Assembly: GCF_036237275.1 (NCBI RefSeq)
Contig: NZ_CP108352.1
Span: 1,860,001-1,924,000 of the forward strand
From: Streptomyces sp. NBC_01353
Lineage (GTDB): Bacteria; Actinomycetota; Actinomycetes; Streptomycetales; Streptomycetaceae
Direction: 5' to 3'
DNA: 64,000 nt
Part shown: positions 15,742 to 24,815 of the stretch, piece after piece
Position numbering within the stretch: the first letter of the stretch is position 1
Layout of the letters: each line of letters opens with the position of its first letter
The notes under the pieces: generated by a model
What the model was told of the DNA's origin: nothing
The model's input: the letters and a program-made list of their open reading frames with translations, nothing else
Database searches by the model: none
Translations under genes and position numbers: made by a program

Positions 15742-18464
15742 CGCGCCGGGCCCGTCCGCGCGGGCCGGCTCTCGCCGAGCCGGCTGTAGATCCGTTCCGG
15801 GGTCAGGGGCAACTCGCGGTAGCGGACACCGGTGGCGTCGCGGAGCGCGTTCGCCAGCGCGGGGGCCACCGGGTTGATGCAGCATTCCGCCATCCCCTTG
15901 GACCCCATGGGTCCGACGGAGTCCGAGGAGCCCACCAGGAGCAGCTCGGTGCGGGGGACGTCGGCGAAGGTGGGGATGCGGTAGTTGCGGAGGTTCGGGT
16001 TGGCCATGGCACCGTCCGCGTCGACCTGGTAGTTCTCGGTCAGCGCGAACCCGACGCCCTGGGCGACGCCGCCGTCCACCTGTCCCCGTACCTGCTCGGG
16101 GTTGATGACCACACCGGCGTCGGTCGCCTGGACGCTGTACAGGACGCGGAGCTCCCCTGTGACCGGGTGGACGGCGATGCGGAAGCCCTGCGTGTTGGAG
16201 ACGACGCTGCGGGGCGAGCCGTACGCCTTGCGGGCGGCGGTGAACCGGATGCCACGGGCCCGTGCGAGCGCGACGAGCTCCGCGAGGGGGACGCGGATGT
16301 CCCCGCAGACGACGTCCTCGTCGTCCATCGAGCACATCACGACGTGGACGCCCGCGTGGGAGGCGGCGAACTCCAGGATGCGGTCGCGCACCGCGTTCGC
16401 CGCCCGGAGCACCGCGTTGCCCGCGACGAAGAGTCCGGCGCTCGCGAAGGCTCCGGTGTCGAATCCGGTGCGGTCGGTGTCGGACTGTACGAGGCGGATC
16501 CGCGACGGTGTCGCGCCCAGCTGGTTGGCCGCGATCTGGACGTGCGCGGTCGACGTGCCCTCGCCGAACTCGACTGTTCCGACGGCCAGTTCGTAGACAA
16601 GGTCGTCGCCGAGGGTGACCCAGGCCTCGGAGATGTGCTCGGTCGGGGGCGCGGTCTCGTGCAGGGAGCTCGCCACGCCCACCCCGACGAGCCACCCCGG
16701 TCCGGGCGACGGCTGGTCGGCCGTACGGGCGAGGGAACCTGCCACGAGGTCGATGCACTTGGCGAGGCCGTCCTCGTTGAACATCACGTCGTCGGGGCCG
16801 TCGTGCATGGCGACGAGCGGATCGCCGGGGCGCACGATGTTGCGGCGGCGCAGTTGGAGCGGGTCCATGTGGAGGGCGAGGGCGAGTTCGTCCATCGCCG
16901 ATTCCACGGCGAAGGCCGGCTGGGTCATTCCGTAACCGCGCAGCGCGCCGCTCGGAACGGTGTTGGTGTAGACGGAAAAGGCGTCGTACTTCTTGTTGGG
17001 GCAGCGGTAGATCATGACGGCGGCCCCGCCCGCGTACAGCGTCTCGCCGCCGTGGTTGCCGTAGGCACCCGTGTTGGACACGTTGCGGACCTGGAACGCG
17101 GTGAGTGTGCCGTCGGCCTTCGCGCCGAGTTTGACGGTCAGCTTCATCGGGTGCCGCGGCGAGGCGGTGGTGAACTCCTCCTCGCGCGTGTACTCGAAGG
17201 AGACGGGCTGCCCGGTGTCCAGGGCGGCGAGGGCGGCCAGGTCCTCGGAGATGACCTCCTGCTTGCCGCCGAAACCGCCGCCGACGCGCTTGCAGAAGAC
17301 GCGGAGTTGGTCGGGGCGCAGGGCGAACAGGTAGGCCAGTTTGACCTTGGCGATCGACGGCGACTGCGAGCTGGTACGGACGTTCAGCCGGCCTTCCTCC
17401 ATCCAGGCGATCGAGCCGTGCGTCTCCAGATGCGCGTGCTGCACCCGCGGTGAGAAGTAGGTTCCCTCATGGATCACGTCGGCCGCGGCGAATCCGGCGT
17501 CGACGTCGCCGATGTGCGAGTGGATCTCCAGCAGGAGGTTGTGCACGGCGTCCCGGACGAACGGGTCCTCCGAGCCGTGCAGTTGGGGCGCCCCGTCGGT
17601 CATGGCGTCCTCGGGTTCGAAGACCGCCGGCAGCACGTCGTACTCCACCCTGAGCCGGCGGCAGCCTTCCTCCGCCGCCCCGACGGTGTCGGCGACGACC
17701 GCGGCGACGCGCTGGCCGACGAAGCGGACCGTGTCGTCGAGGATGTACGTGTCGTCCGGATCGGCGAGGTGGTCGGTGTGGATCGCCGTGGTGAACCGTC
17801 TGCGCGGCACGTCCTCCCAGGTGTAGACGCGACGCACGCCGGGGACCGCGAGCGCGGCGGTCCTGTCGACCGACACGATCCGGGCGTGCGCGTGCGGCGA
17901 GTGCAGCACCTTGAGGTGCAGCATGCCGTCCATGCGGGTGTCCATGGTGAACTCGGCCCGGCCTGTCACGACGTCCTCGGCCGAGGGCGCGCCGACGCTC
18001 GTTCCCACGGCCCTTCCGGGGGCTGCGGTCTCCACGGCGGAGTTGCCCCGTACGGCGTCCTCGATCGACCGGTAGCCGGTGCAGCGGCAGAGGTTGCCCT
18101 TCAACGCCCGTGGCAGGTCGGCCTTCTGCTCCTCGGTGAACGTCGCCGACGTCATGATCATCCCGGCGGTGCAGAAGCCGCACTGGAAGCCTGGCGCGTC
18201 CCGGAATCGGCGCTGCGCCGAATGCAGGTCGCCGGGCGATCCGAGACCTTCGATCGTGGTCACCTCGCGGTCCTCGGCGCGGAAGGCGGGGGTGACACAG
18301 CTGTGGACCGGCCGGCCGTCCAGCCACACCGTGCACGCTCCGCAGTCGCCCGCGTCGCACCCCTTCTTGACGCCGAAGTGGCCCAGTTCCCGCAGGAACG
18401 TGCGCAGGCACTGGCCGGGGCGCGGCCCTTCGTCGAAGCTCCTGCCGTTCACGAGGTAGGTCAT
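15738..18464 (-). CDS. Fused [2Fe-2S]/molybdopterin xanthine dehydrogenase-family enzyme
   Basis: A 908-residue fusion. Residues 1-75 form a plant-type ferredoxin (Cys36, Cys41, Cys44, Cys56 in KKGCDAGDCGACTVWLDG and HSC). A four-helix [2Fe-2S] domain follows (FQCGFCTAGM, NLCRCTGYRSIEDA). From about residue 165 comes the large molybdopterin subunit (VGGGFGGKQEVI, LRGYGMTQPAFA, NTQGFRIAVHP, GPMGSKGMAECCINP near the C-terminus, with a Glu expected in the GxxE box). Canonical enzymes split these parts over separate subunits. The start overlaps the FAD-subunit stop by ATGA. Likely substrates are purines, aldehydes or N-heterocycles, and I cannot choose among them. Confidence 0.88.
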   Translation of the reverse strand: MTYLVNGRSFDEGPRPGQCLRTFLRELGHFGVKKGCDAGDCGACTVWLDGRPVHSCVTPAFRAEDREVTTIEGLGSPGDLHSAQRRFRDAPGFQCGFCTAGMIMTSATFTEEQKADLPRALKGNLCRCTGYRSIEDAVRGNSAVETAAPGRAVGTSVGAPSAEDVVTGRAEFTMDTRMDGMLHLKVLHSPHAHARIVSVDRTAALAVPGVRRVYTWEDVPRRRFTTAIHTDHLADPDDTYILDDTVRFVGQRVAAVVADTVGAAEEGCRRLRVEYDVLPAVFEPEDAMTDGAPQLHGSEDPFVRDAVHNLLLEIHSHIGDVDAGFAAADVIHEGTYFSPRVQHAHLETHGSIAWMEEGRLNVRTSSQSPSIAKVKLAYLFALRPDQLRVFCKRVGGGFGGKQEVISEDLAALAALDTGQPVSFEYTREEEFTTASPRHPMKLTVKLGAKADGTLTAFQVRNVSNTGAYGNHGGETLYAGGAAVMIYRCPNKKYDAFSVYTNTVPSGALRGYGMTQPAFAVESAMDELALALHMDPLQLRRRNIVRPGDPLVAMHDGPDDVMFNEDGLAKCIDLVAGSLARTADQPSPGPGWLVGVGVASSLHETAPPTEHISEAWVTLGDDLVYELAVGTVEFGEGTSTAHVQIAANQLGATPSRIRLVQSDTDRTGFDTGAFASAGLFVAGNAVLRAANAVRDRILEFAASHAGVHVVMCSMDDEDVVCGDIRVPLAELVALARARGIRFTAARKAYGSPRSVVSNTQGFRIAVHPVTGELRVLYSVQATDAGVVINPEQVRGQVDGGVAQGVGFALTENYQVDADGAMANPNLRNYRIPTFADVPRTELLLVGSSDSVGPMGSKGMAECCINPVAPALANALRDATGVRYRELPLTPERIYSRLGESRPARTGPAR

Positions 18465-19288
18465 GCCGGGTCCCCAGCCATGAGTTCGCGGCGAATCTCT
18501 TCCGCGAAGTGCTCGGTGAGATGGCGACGGTGGTCGGGGGTCCCGTTGGGGTCGGCGAACCAGACGTCGGCCGGGATGGCGTCGATGCTCTGCCCCAGGG
18601 TGGGGGCATCGGGCATTCGATCGAAGGCGAACCGCACCGGCCGCGTGGTGCCGGCGGTGACGGTGAGCGTCATGTCGCTCGTGCCGGGCGTGTGCGTACC
18701 GATCAGGAACACGGTCGAACGGCCGAGGTGGGTCAGCGTGAACCTGCGATGCGCGGCGCGCCTACGCAGGGCACGCGCCGGGACCTCGACACGGCGCAGG
18801 ATCTCCCCCGGAGCGAGGATGTTGCGGTTGTTCCCCGTCACGAAGTCCAGTGCGTCGACGGTACGTACGGAACCGTCGGGAGCCCACAGCTCGTACCGTG
18901 CCTCGAGCGCGACCGTGAGCGTGATCATGGGACCGGCGGGCAGCGACATGCAGATGTTCCCGCCCACGGTGGCCGCGTTCCAGATCTTGAAGGAGGAGAG
19001 GAACGCCTCGCAGGACGTCGCGAGGAGCGAGCCCGCGGTCCAGTCGGCGGGCGGCACGAAGGCGTGGAGATCACGGATCGTGCACGTGGCGCCGATCTCG
19101 AGACCGGCGTCGGCGCGGACGAGGGGATCCCACGGCAGCACCGTGAGGTCGACCAGGCGGCGCAGCTCCGGCTGCTCGACGGAGAACAGCCACGTGCCGC
19201 CCGCGAGCCAGGCATCACCCTCGCGCCAGTCGGCACCCGGCCGGTCGGACGGCCGCCGGACGACTTCGGTGATGGTGTTGAGATCCAT
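18461..19288 (-). CDS. FAD-binding subunit of xanthine dehydrogenase-family enzyme
   Basis: A 275-residue FAD subunit (CoxM/CutM/XdhB type). The first FAD segment is AWLAGGTWLFS, in the place of the family AGGT motif, and AATVGGNICMSLPAGPM is the second loop (family T-x-GGN). The C-terminal CO-dehydrogenase flavoprotein domain follows. The start is ATG 19288, reading MDLNTITEVVRRP, and the open frame extends further upstream without coding character. It is the first gene of a three-gene minus-strand operon: its stop overlaps the start of the fused Fe-S/Mo gene. Confidence 0.87.
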   Translation of the reverse strand: MDLNTITEVVRRPSDRPGADWREGDAWLAGGTWLFSVEQPELRRLVDLTVLPWDPLVRADAGLEIGATCTIRDLHAFVPPADWTAGSLLATSCEAFLSSFKIWNAATVGGNICMSLPAGPMITLTVALEARYELWAPDGSVRTVDALDFVTGNNRNILAPGEILRRVEVPARALRRRAAHRRFTLTHLGRSTVFLIGTHTPGTSDMTLTVTAGTTRPVRFAFDRMPDAPTLGQSIDAIPADVWFADPNGTPDHRRHLTEHFAEEIRRELMAGDPA

Positions 19289-19747
19289 GGGAACGCACCT
19301 GCCCCTGCACGCGGGGGCTGCGCCACCTCTCACGGCGGGCTCGACTACCGGCAGCCGCGGTCACGGGGTTGGAGACGGGACCGGTGGACGCAGGAATTCC
19401 TCTCCAGCGTACCCAGAACGCCCCGCCGCCGCGCGACCGGAACGGCCGGCCCCGGCGCCTGGCCTTGGTGACCTCTCCCGCAAAGGGCCCCGTCAATTCC
19501 GGATCGGCCACGACCTACTTGAATGATCAGGCGCCGCGCGTGTACCGGGCCGACGCGGTGCGCGACTGCGACCTGGTCTCGACCGAGTACGAGGGACCAG
19601 GGACACGTCGCAGGATGGGCCTCGCGACGCGAACGGGCTGCCGCTCCACTTCACTTCGCATCCGCGGGAATCGCCCGTTCGGAGCGGACATAAGAAATGC
19701 GAGAGGGAACTCCCACCTCTCGCCACTCTCAAGATATAGCGCACCGG
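19289..19747. other. Intergenic region between FAD subunit and helR
   Basis: About 460 bases without an assignable gene. The part near 19289 should carry the promoter of the minus-strand dehydrogenase operon. A protein-like + segment near 19545 (VYRADAVRDCDLVSTEY in one frame) has no start and no recognised family. The helR promoter element follows at 19748. Confidence 0.45.
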
Positions 19748-19767
19748 GGGGCTTGCCGCAAGGCCCC
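19748..19767 (+). promoter_or_regulatory. Rifamycin-associated element (RAE) of helR
   Basis: GGGGCTTGCCGCAAGGCCCC is an inverted repeat lying 60 bases before helR. It agrees with my memory of the RAE, the palindrome reported upstream of rifamycin-inducible resistance genes in actinomycetes. TTGCCG inside it could be a -35 box with CAGAAT at 19778-19783 as a poor -10 (19-base spacer). The promoter boxes are tentative. Confidence 0.75.
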
Positions 19768-19827
19768 AGTCGTGGCGCAGAATCACTGGCCTAAGCCAGA
19801 AGCCGCGGAAAACGGGAGATTCACCAA

Positions 19828-21987
19828 GTGCGTTCGCTGAACCCTCTGACCACCAGTGCGTTCGACCTTCCCGACCGACTCTCCCCCAAGGCCGACCCGT
19901 CGCTGATCGCCGGCGACGAACAGCACTTCGCCGCCATCGCGGAGAGCCTCGAGCAGTCGATCGCCGAGCTGTCCGACCGTCTCGACGCCGCGCGCAAGGC
20001 GCCCGGCGGTGTCGGCCGGGAGGCGATGGAGCGGGACGCGGAGATCCACCGGCTGACCGGCCGGTTGCGCGCCTTGCGCCGTTTCGGTCTCGACCTGTGC
20101 CTCGGCCACATCGTCGGCGCGGACGACGGCGAGCCCGTGTACATCGGACGGCTGGGCCTCACCGACAGCACGGGTCATCGGCTGCTGCTCGACTGGCGTT
20201 CCCCCGCGGCCGAGCCGTTCTTCGCGGCCACCCATGCCAACCCGATGGGTCTGGCGAGCCGTCGCAGGTACCGCTGGACCCGCGGCCGGATCAGCGACTA
20301 CTGGGACGAGGTGTTCGCCGCCGACGGGCTCGAGGGGCGCGCCGCGCTCGACGACCAGTCCGCCTTCATCGCCAGCCTGGGCACCAACCGGTCGCCCCGG
20401 ATGCGCGACGTGCTCGCCACCATCCAGTCCGACCAGGACGCCATCGTCCGTGCGAGTTCCCGTGGTGCCCTGGTCGTCGACGGCGGCCCGGGTACCGGAA
20501 AGACCGTCGTGGCGCTGCACCGCTCCGCGTACCTCCTCTACTCCGACCCCCGCCTCGGTCACCGTCGCGGCGGCGTGCTCTTCGTCGGTCCGCACCGGCC
20601 CTACCTGAACTACGTCTCCGACGTCCTCCCCAGCCTCGGAGAGGAGGGCGTGCAGACCTGCACGCTGCGGGACCTCGTGGAAGAGGGAGCCGGCGCGGCG
20701 AGCGAGACCGACCCGGACGTGGCGCGTCTGAAGTCGTCCGCGGACATGGTGAAGGCGATCGAAAAGGCCGTCAGGTTCTACGAGGAACCGCCCGCCCAGG
20801 GCCTGACGGTCACCACCTCGTGGTCCGACATCCGGCTGAGCGCCGACGAATGGGCCGAGGCGTTCGCGGCACCGGGACCGGGTACGCCGCACAACGAGGC
20901 GCGCGACCAGATCTGGGACGAGCTGGTCTCGATCCTGATGGACAAGTTCGACGGCGACGTACCGCCCGAGCTGTTCCGGAAGTCGCTGCTCCAGGACAAG
21001 GAGCTGGTCGACACCCTCAACGGCGCGTGGCCCCTGCTCGAAGCGGCCGACCTGGTCGGGGATCTGTGGTCCGTACCCGCGTATCTGCGGATGTGCGCCC
21101 CCTGGCTCAGCCGCGACGAGGTCCGCACGCTGCAGCGTAAGGAGGCGCCCCAGGCCTGGACGGTGTCCGACCTGCCGCTCCTGGACGCGGCACGGCAGCG
21201 GCTCGGCGACCCGGAGGCGTCACGGCGCAAGCGTCGGCACGAGGCCGCTGTCGCCGCCGAGCGCGAGCGCATGGCCGGCGTCATCGACGACATCGTCGCG
21301 GCCGACGCCGACGGTGAGGGTGCCGTGACCATGCTGCGTGGGCGGGACCTGCAGGACACCCTGATGGACGAGGCGGCGTTGCCCGGCACCGACCGGGACC
21401 TGCTCGCCGGCCCGTTCGCGCACATCGTCGTGGACGAGGCTCAGGAACTGACCGACGCGGAGTGGCAGATGCTGCTGCTGCGCTGTCCGTCCCGGAGCTT
21501 CACGATCGTCGGGGACCGCGCCCAGACCAGGCGCGGCTTCACGGAGTCGTGGCGGGAACGGCTCGAGCGTGTCGGGCTCGACCGGATCGAGATGGCCTCG
21601 CTGAGCGTCAACTACCGGACGCCGGAAGAGGTGATGGCGGTGGCCGAGCCGGTCATCCGGGCCGCACTGCCGGACGCAAATGTGCCGAGCTCCATCCGCA
21701 GCAGCGGCATCCCCGTCGTTCGCGGGTCGGTCTCGGATCTGGACTCGATCCTCGACGGCTGGCTCACGGCACATGCCGAAGGGGTCGCCTGCGTCATCGG
21801 CGATCCCACGTTCCGGCCGACGCCCCGCGTCCAGTCGCTGACCCCGGCGCTCTCGAAGGGCCTGGAGTTCGACCTGGTCGTCCTCGTCGACCCCGAGGAG
21901 TTCGGCACGGGCGTGGAGGGAGCGGTCGACCGGTACGTCGCGATGACGCGTGCGACCCAGCAGCTCGTCATCCTCACGAGCTCCTGA
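19828..21987 (+). CDS. helR: HelR, RNA polymerase recycling motor ATPase
   Basis: A 719-residue superfamily 1 helicase-like ATPase. The Walker A is VVDGGPGTGKTVVALHRSAY with Lys225. Motif II is HIVVDEAQELTDAEWQMLLL, and later motifs include FTIVGDRAQTRRGF, LSVNYRTPEEVM and LSKGLEFDLVVLVDPE with the C-terminal YVAMTRATQQLVIL. The N-terminus is the coiled-coil type of RNA polymerase-binding HelD-like proteins. From published work on Streptomyces, HelR removes rifamycin from RNA polymerase and rescues stalled complexes, giving rifamycin tolerance. GTG 19828 follows GGGAG by nine bases. The RAE upstream supports the assignment and rifamycin induction. Confidence 0.92.
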   Translation: MRSLNPLTTSAFDLPDRLSPKADPSLIAGDEQHFAAIAESLEQSIAELSDRLDAARKAPGGVGREAMERDAEIHRLTGRLRALRRFGLDLCLGHIVGADDGEPVYIGRLGLTDSTGHRLLLDWRSPAAEPFFAATHANPMGLASRRRYRWTRGRISDYWDEVFAADGLEGRAALDDQSAFIASLGTNRSPRMRDVLATIQSDQDAIVRASSRGALVVDGGPGTGKTVVALHRSAYLLYSDPRLGHRRGGVLFVGPHRPYLNYVSDVLPSLGEEGVQTCTLRDLVEEGAGAASETDPDVARLKSSADMVKAIEKAVRFYEEPPAQGLTVTTSWSDIRLSADEWAEAFAAPGPGTPHNEARDQIWDELVSILMDKFDGDVPPELFRKSLLQDKELVDTLNGAWPLLEAADLVGDLWSVPAYLRMCAPWLSRDEVRTLQRKEAPQAWTVSDLPLLDAARQRLGDPEASRRKRRHEAAVAAERERMAGVIDDIVAADADGEGAVTMLRGRDLQDTLMDEAALPGTDRDLLAGPFAHIVVDEAQELTDAEWQMLLLRCPSRSFTIVGDRAQTRRGFTESWRERLERVGLDRIEMASLSVNYRTPEEVMAVAEPVIRAALPDANVPSSIRSSGIPVVRGSVSDLDSILDGWLTAHAEGVACVIGDPTFRPTPRVQSLTPALSKGLEFDLVVLVDPEEFGTGVEGAVDRYVAMTRATQQLVILTSS

Positions 21988-22006
21988 CGCCGCCCGGAGG
22001 AACAGG

Positions 22007-22061
22007 GCCCGGGGAAGGTCATCGTCGATCGACTCATGTCGGTGACGGTCCCTCCCCGGGC
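22007..22061 (+). terminator. Possible terminator after helR
   Basis: GCCCGGGGA (22007-22015) pairs with TCCCCGGGC (22053-22061) across a 37-base loop that has some internal pairing. It sits between helR and the converging allantoinase remnant. Confidence 0.35.
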
Positions 22062-22071
22062 AGTACCGGCT

Positions 22072-22228
22072 TCAGTCGTTCCTTTCGAGCAGGCGGCCGG
22101 TCGGCTCGGTGAGGGTGCCGTCAGTGTTGATGCGTTCGCCGCGCAGCCAGGTCGACAGGGTCTTGCCCGCGTACGCCGTGACCCGGTTACGGTGCTCCAG
22201 CTCCGCCGGGTCGACCGTGAACGTCGCC
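22072..22228 (-). pseudogene. Allantoinase C-terminal remnant
   Basis: The minus strand encodes [38 protein letters not shown] and [14 protein letters not shown] followed by TGA at 22072. This is the C-terminal end of allantoinase (AllB), in which the strand before STWLRG usually has several extra residues. The fragment thus seems to have an internal deletion as well as loss of the whole metal-binding barrel. It directly abuts the 3' end of the next gene, so a deletion probably joined the two. Confidence 0.65.
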
Positions 22229-23260
22229 TTACGGGCGCAGTTCGAACGAGATGTGCGGAGACAGGGCGCGGAGGAACTCGGGCGCGTCGAAGATCGCGCC
22301 GGCCGAGGCGACACCGACCGTCCGGGTCCGCCCCGTGAGGACGTGGTGGACCGCCTCCACCGCGAGCGGGGCGCTGACGGCGTAGATGTCCTGGCCGCCG
22401 ACCACCGCGCGCCGCTCCTCGCCGCCGGAGCGCACGAGGACATCGACGAGGAAGGTCTGATCGGAGCGGCCGTGCTCGTCGACCGGGGTCGGCGCCGGTG
22501 TCTCCGGAGCGGACAGGTCCCGGGCCGCCTCGACCGTCATGTAGGTGCGCACCTCGGGGATGGCCAGGTGGCTGGGGACGGTGACGACGTCGGCCATGGT
22601 GAACTCCCCGATCACCGACCGGATCCCCATCGGCTCGGGGAAGGTCCACTTCAGGGTCGCCGGTGTGTCGTCGCGGTACTCCAGGCGCCCGTCGCTGTAC
22701 ACGACGCGTCGGCCGTCCCTGCGCTCCCGGGAGACCGCGCCGGCGGTGCGGGTCCCGGCGGTGGGGTGCCAACCGCTCAGCCCGTACGCCACGTGGGCCT
22801 CGTCGGCCGTCGTCCAGTCGCCCATGGCGGCGGTGACCAGCAGGTCGCCGAGGCCGCCGAAGAAGGCCATCGCGGGGATCACGACCGCGCCGGCGGCCGT
22901 CGCGCGCTCCGCGAAGTGCGCGAACGTGTCGAGATTGGCCTCGATCTCGGCGGCGACATCCACGTACGGGATCCTCGCGCGCAGCGCCGCCTCGATCACC
23001 GGGGCGGCGGTCGCGGCGAAGGGTCCGGCGCAGTTGATCACGGCGTCCGCGCCGAGGAGCGCGCGGTCGAGGGCGGCCGGGTCGTCGACCGCGGCCGGCC
23101 GGACGTCGAGTCCCGGACGGGAGGCCGCGAGGGCGTGCAGCTTGTCCGCGTCGCGGCCGGACAGGATCGGGACGAACCCTCGATTCAGCAGCTCCGCCAC
23201 CACGAAACGCCCGGTGTGTCCGTAGGCGCCGAACACCGTCACCGTGTGACCCGACTTCAT
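22229..23260 (-). CDS. Saccharopine dehydrogenase-like NAD(P)-binding reductase
   Basis: A 343-residue Rossmann-fold protein. The N-terminal nucleotide site is [20 protein letters not shown] (residues 6-25), followed by SGRDADKL, which suits NADP, and VINCAGPFA at about residues 93-101. The remainder matches the saccharopine dehydrogenase/trans-acting enoyl reductase group, in which the substrate is usually unknown. ATG 23260 is divergent from the GlxA-type regulator with 100 bases between, so that regulator may control it. Confidence 0.85.
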   Translation of the reverse strand: MKSGHTVTVFGAYGHTGRFVVAELLNRGFVPILSGRDADKLHALAASRPGLDVRPAAVDDPAALDRALLGADAVINCAGPFAATAAPVIEAALRARIPYVDVAAEIEANLDTFAHFAERATAAGAVVIPAMAFFGGLGDLLVTAAMGDWTTADEAHVAYGLSGWHPTAGTRTAGAVSRERRDGRRVVYSDGRLEYRDDTPATLKWTFPEPMGIRSVIGEFTMADVVTVPSHLAIPEVRTYMTVEAARDLSAPETPAPTPVDEHGRSDQTFLVDVLVRSGGEERRAVVGGQDIYAVSAPLAVEAVHHVLTGRTRTVGVASAGAIFDAPEFLRALSPHISFELRP

Positions 23261-23360
23261 CGCATTCTCCCCGCGCTCGATTGTTCAACTATGAACAGTC
23301 TCGCTGCGGGCGCCGACCGCCGCGAGTGTCCGGAACGACATGCCCCGTACAATTTCGGAC

Positions 23361-24308
23361 ATGGGTACAGTCGCGCTGGCCGTCACCGACGGGATGCTGC
23401 ACTTCGAACTGTCCGTGGCGTACGAGGTGTTCGGCGCCGACCTGTCCCGGGTGGCCGACCCCTGGTACAGCGTCTTCGTCTGCGGGCCGGGCCCGGTGCG
23501 GTTCGGCAGGTTCCTCATGGACCCCGACCACGGGCTCGACCGACTCCCGTACGCGGACATGGTGATCGTGCCCGGGTGGGCCGATGTCGACCGGGAACCG
23601 CCCGCAGAGCTGGTCGACGCGGTGCGCGCGGCCCATGAGGCGGGCGCGCGGGTGGCCTCGCTGTGCACGGGCGCGTTCGTGCTGGCCGCCGCCGGGCTGC
23701 TGGACGGCCGACGGGCGACCACGCACTGGGCGCACACCGACGTCCTGGCCGCGCGGTATCCCCGGGTCGAGGTGGATCCGGACGTGCTGTACGTGGACAA
23801 CGGCAGCGTGCTGACCTCCGCGGGCAAGGCCGCCGCGATGGATCTGTGCCTGCATCTGGTCCGCCGCGACCACGGCTCGGCGGTCGCCAACACGGTCGCG
23901 CGCCGCCTGGTCGTGCCTCCTCATCGGGCGGGCGGCCAGGCGCAGTTCGTCACGGCGCCGGTGCCCGCGCAGGACGACCACCCCCTCGCCGAGCTGTTCC
24001 CCTGGGCGACCGAACGCCTCGACCAGGCCATGACCGTGGAGGACCTGGCCCGCCGGGCGAACATGAGCTCGCGCAACCTGGGCCGCCACTTCAGGGCGGT
24101 GACCGGCACCACGCCGCTCCAATGGCTCCTGACCCAGCGGATCCGGCGCGCCCAGGAACTGCTGGAGACGACGGGCGACAGCGTCGACGCCATCGCGGAG
24201 GCGACGGGCATGGGCACGGCCACGACGCTGCGCCGCCACTTCAACCGTACGATCGGCGTCCCCCCGGACACGTACCGCCGCACCTTCCGCAGCTCACGCG
24301 GCCGTTGA
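23361..24308 (+). CDS. GlxA-family transcriptional regulator (DJ-1/PfpI plus AraC HTH)
   Basis: A 315-residue regulator. Residues 1-165 form a DJ-1/PfpI class I glutamine-amidotransferase-like domain with the nucleophile elbow ASLCTGAFVLAAAGLLDG. The cysteine is present, but such regulators are usually not enzymes. Residues about 210-310 form a double AraC helix-turn-helix (TVEDLARRANMSSRNLGRHF, SVDAIAEATGMGTATTLRRHF). ATG 23361 gives the usual family start GTVALAVTDGMLHFEL. ATG 23340 is in frame upstream. It faces the saccharopine dehydrogenase-like gene. Confidence 0.88.
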   Translation: MGTVALAVTDGMLHFELSVAYEVFGADLSRVADPWYSVFVCGPGPVRFGRFLMDPDHGLDRLPYADMVIVPGWADVDREPPAELVDAVRAAHEAGARVASLCTGAFVLAAAGLLDGRRATTHWAHTDVLAARYPRVEVDPDVLYVDNGSVLTSAGKAAAMDLCLHLVRRDHGSAVANTVARRLVVPPHRAGGQAQFVTAPVPAQDDHPLAELFPWATERLDQAMTVEDLARRANMSSRNLGRHFRAVTGTTPLQWLLTQRIRRAQELLETTGDSVDAIAEATGMGTATTLRRHFNRTIGVPPDTYRRTFRSSRGR

Positions 24309-24327
24309 CGGCGGTTAGGCTGCGCTG

Positions 24328-24801
24328 ATGCCGAGCCGGCAGCGATCCCCACTGTCGATCGTCGACGAACTGAGCGCCCTGCCGTTCCCCGAGCAGGAGG
24401 GCAGGCCGGGCATCGGCGACGGCGGGTGGAGCGGGCCCGGCCATCACGTGGCCGTGCTGCGGCGGAGTCGGGACTTCTGGGACGACCGCGGCGAGGAGAT
24501 CGTCGCGGCGGGCGAACAGGAGCTGGAAGCCGACCTCGCCGCACTGGTTGCCGTCCTGGCCGCCCGCTGGGGCAGTCCGACCACGGTCGACCTGTGGCCG
24601 TATCTCAGCGTCGACAACCCGGACCCGGACTACGTCGCCCCCGAGCCGCTGAGCTTCCTGAGCAACGTGACCGGCACCATGCGGGTGTGGCACCTACCGC
24701 CCTCCGACCGCTGGCTGGCCCTGACCATCGGCCAGGCCGACCCGGAGTTCCCTCTCGAACTGCTGGCCGCGGTCGGTGAGGCGTCCTCGCTTCCGCGGTG
24801 A
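24328..24801 (+). CDS. Hypothetical protein
   Basis: A 157-residue soluble acidic protein with no membrane span or signal. It starts MPSRQRSPLSIVDELSALPF and has a tryptophan- and aspartate-rich centre (TTVDLWPYLSVDNPDPDY) and a structured end (MRVWHLPPSDRWLALTIGQ). I have the impression of a conserved Streptomyces hypothetical, but cannot name a domain. It starts 20 bases after the GlxA-type gene and may be its operon partner. It converges with the AraC/GyrI gene with 14 bases between the stops. Confidence 0.7.
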   Translation: MPSRQRSPLSIVDELSALPFPEQEGRPGIGDGGWSGPGHHVAVLRRSRDFWDDRGEEIVAAGEQELEADLAALVAVLAARWGSPTTVDLWPYLSVDNPDPDYVAPEPLSFLSNVTGTMRVWHLPPSDRWLALTIGQADPEFPLELLAAVGEASSLPR

Positions 24802-24815
24802 CGCTCAGCCGCTCG

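Noticed and set aside
15742..16758. Upstream extension of the ABM gene to a far start
   Set aside because: The extension overlaps the dehydrogenase in another frame and lacks domain character; ATG 15741 overlaps the dehydrogenase stop as in a coupled operon.
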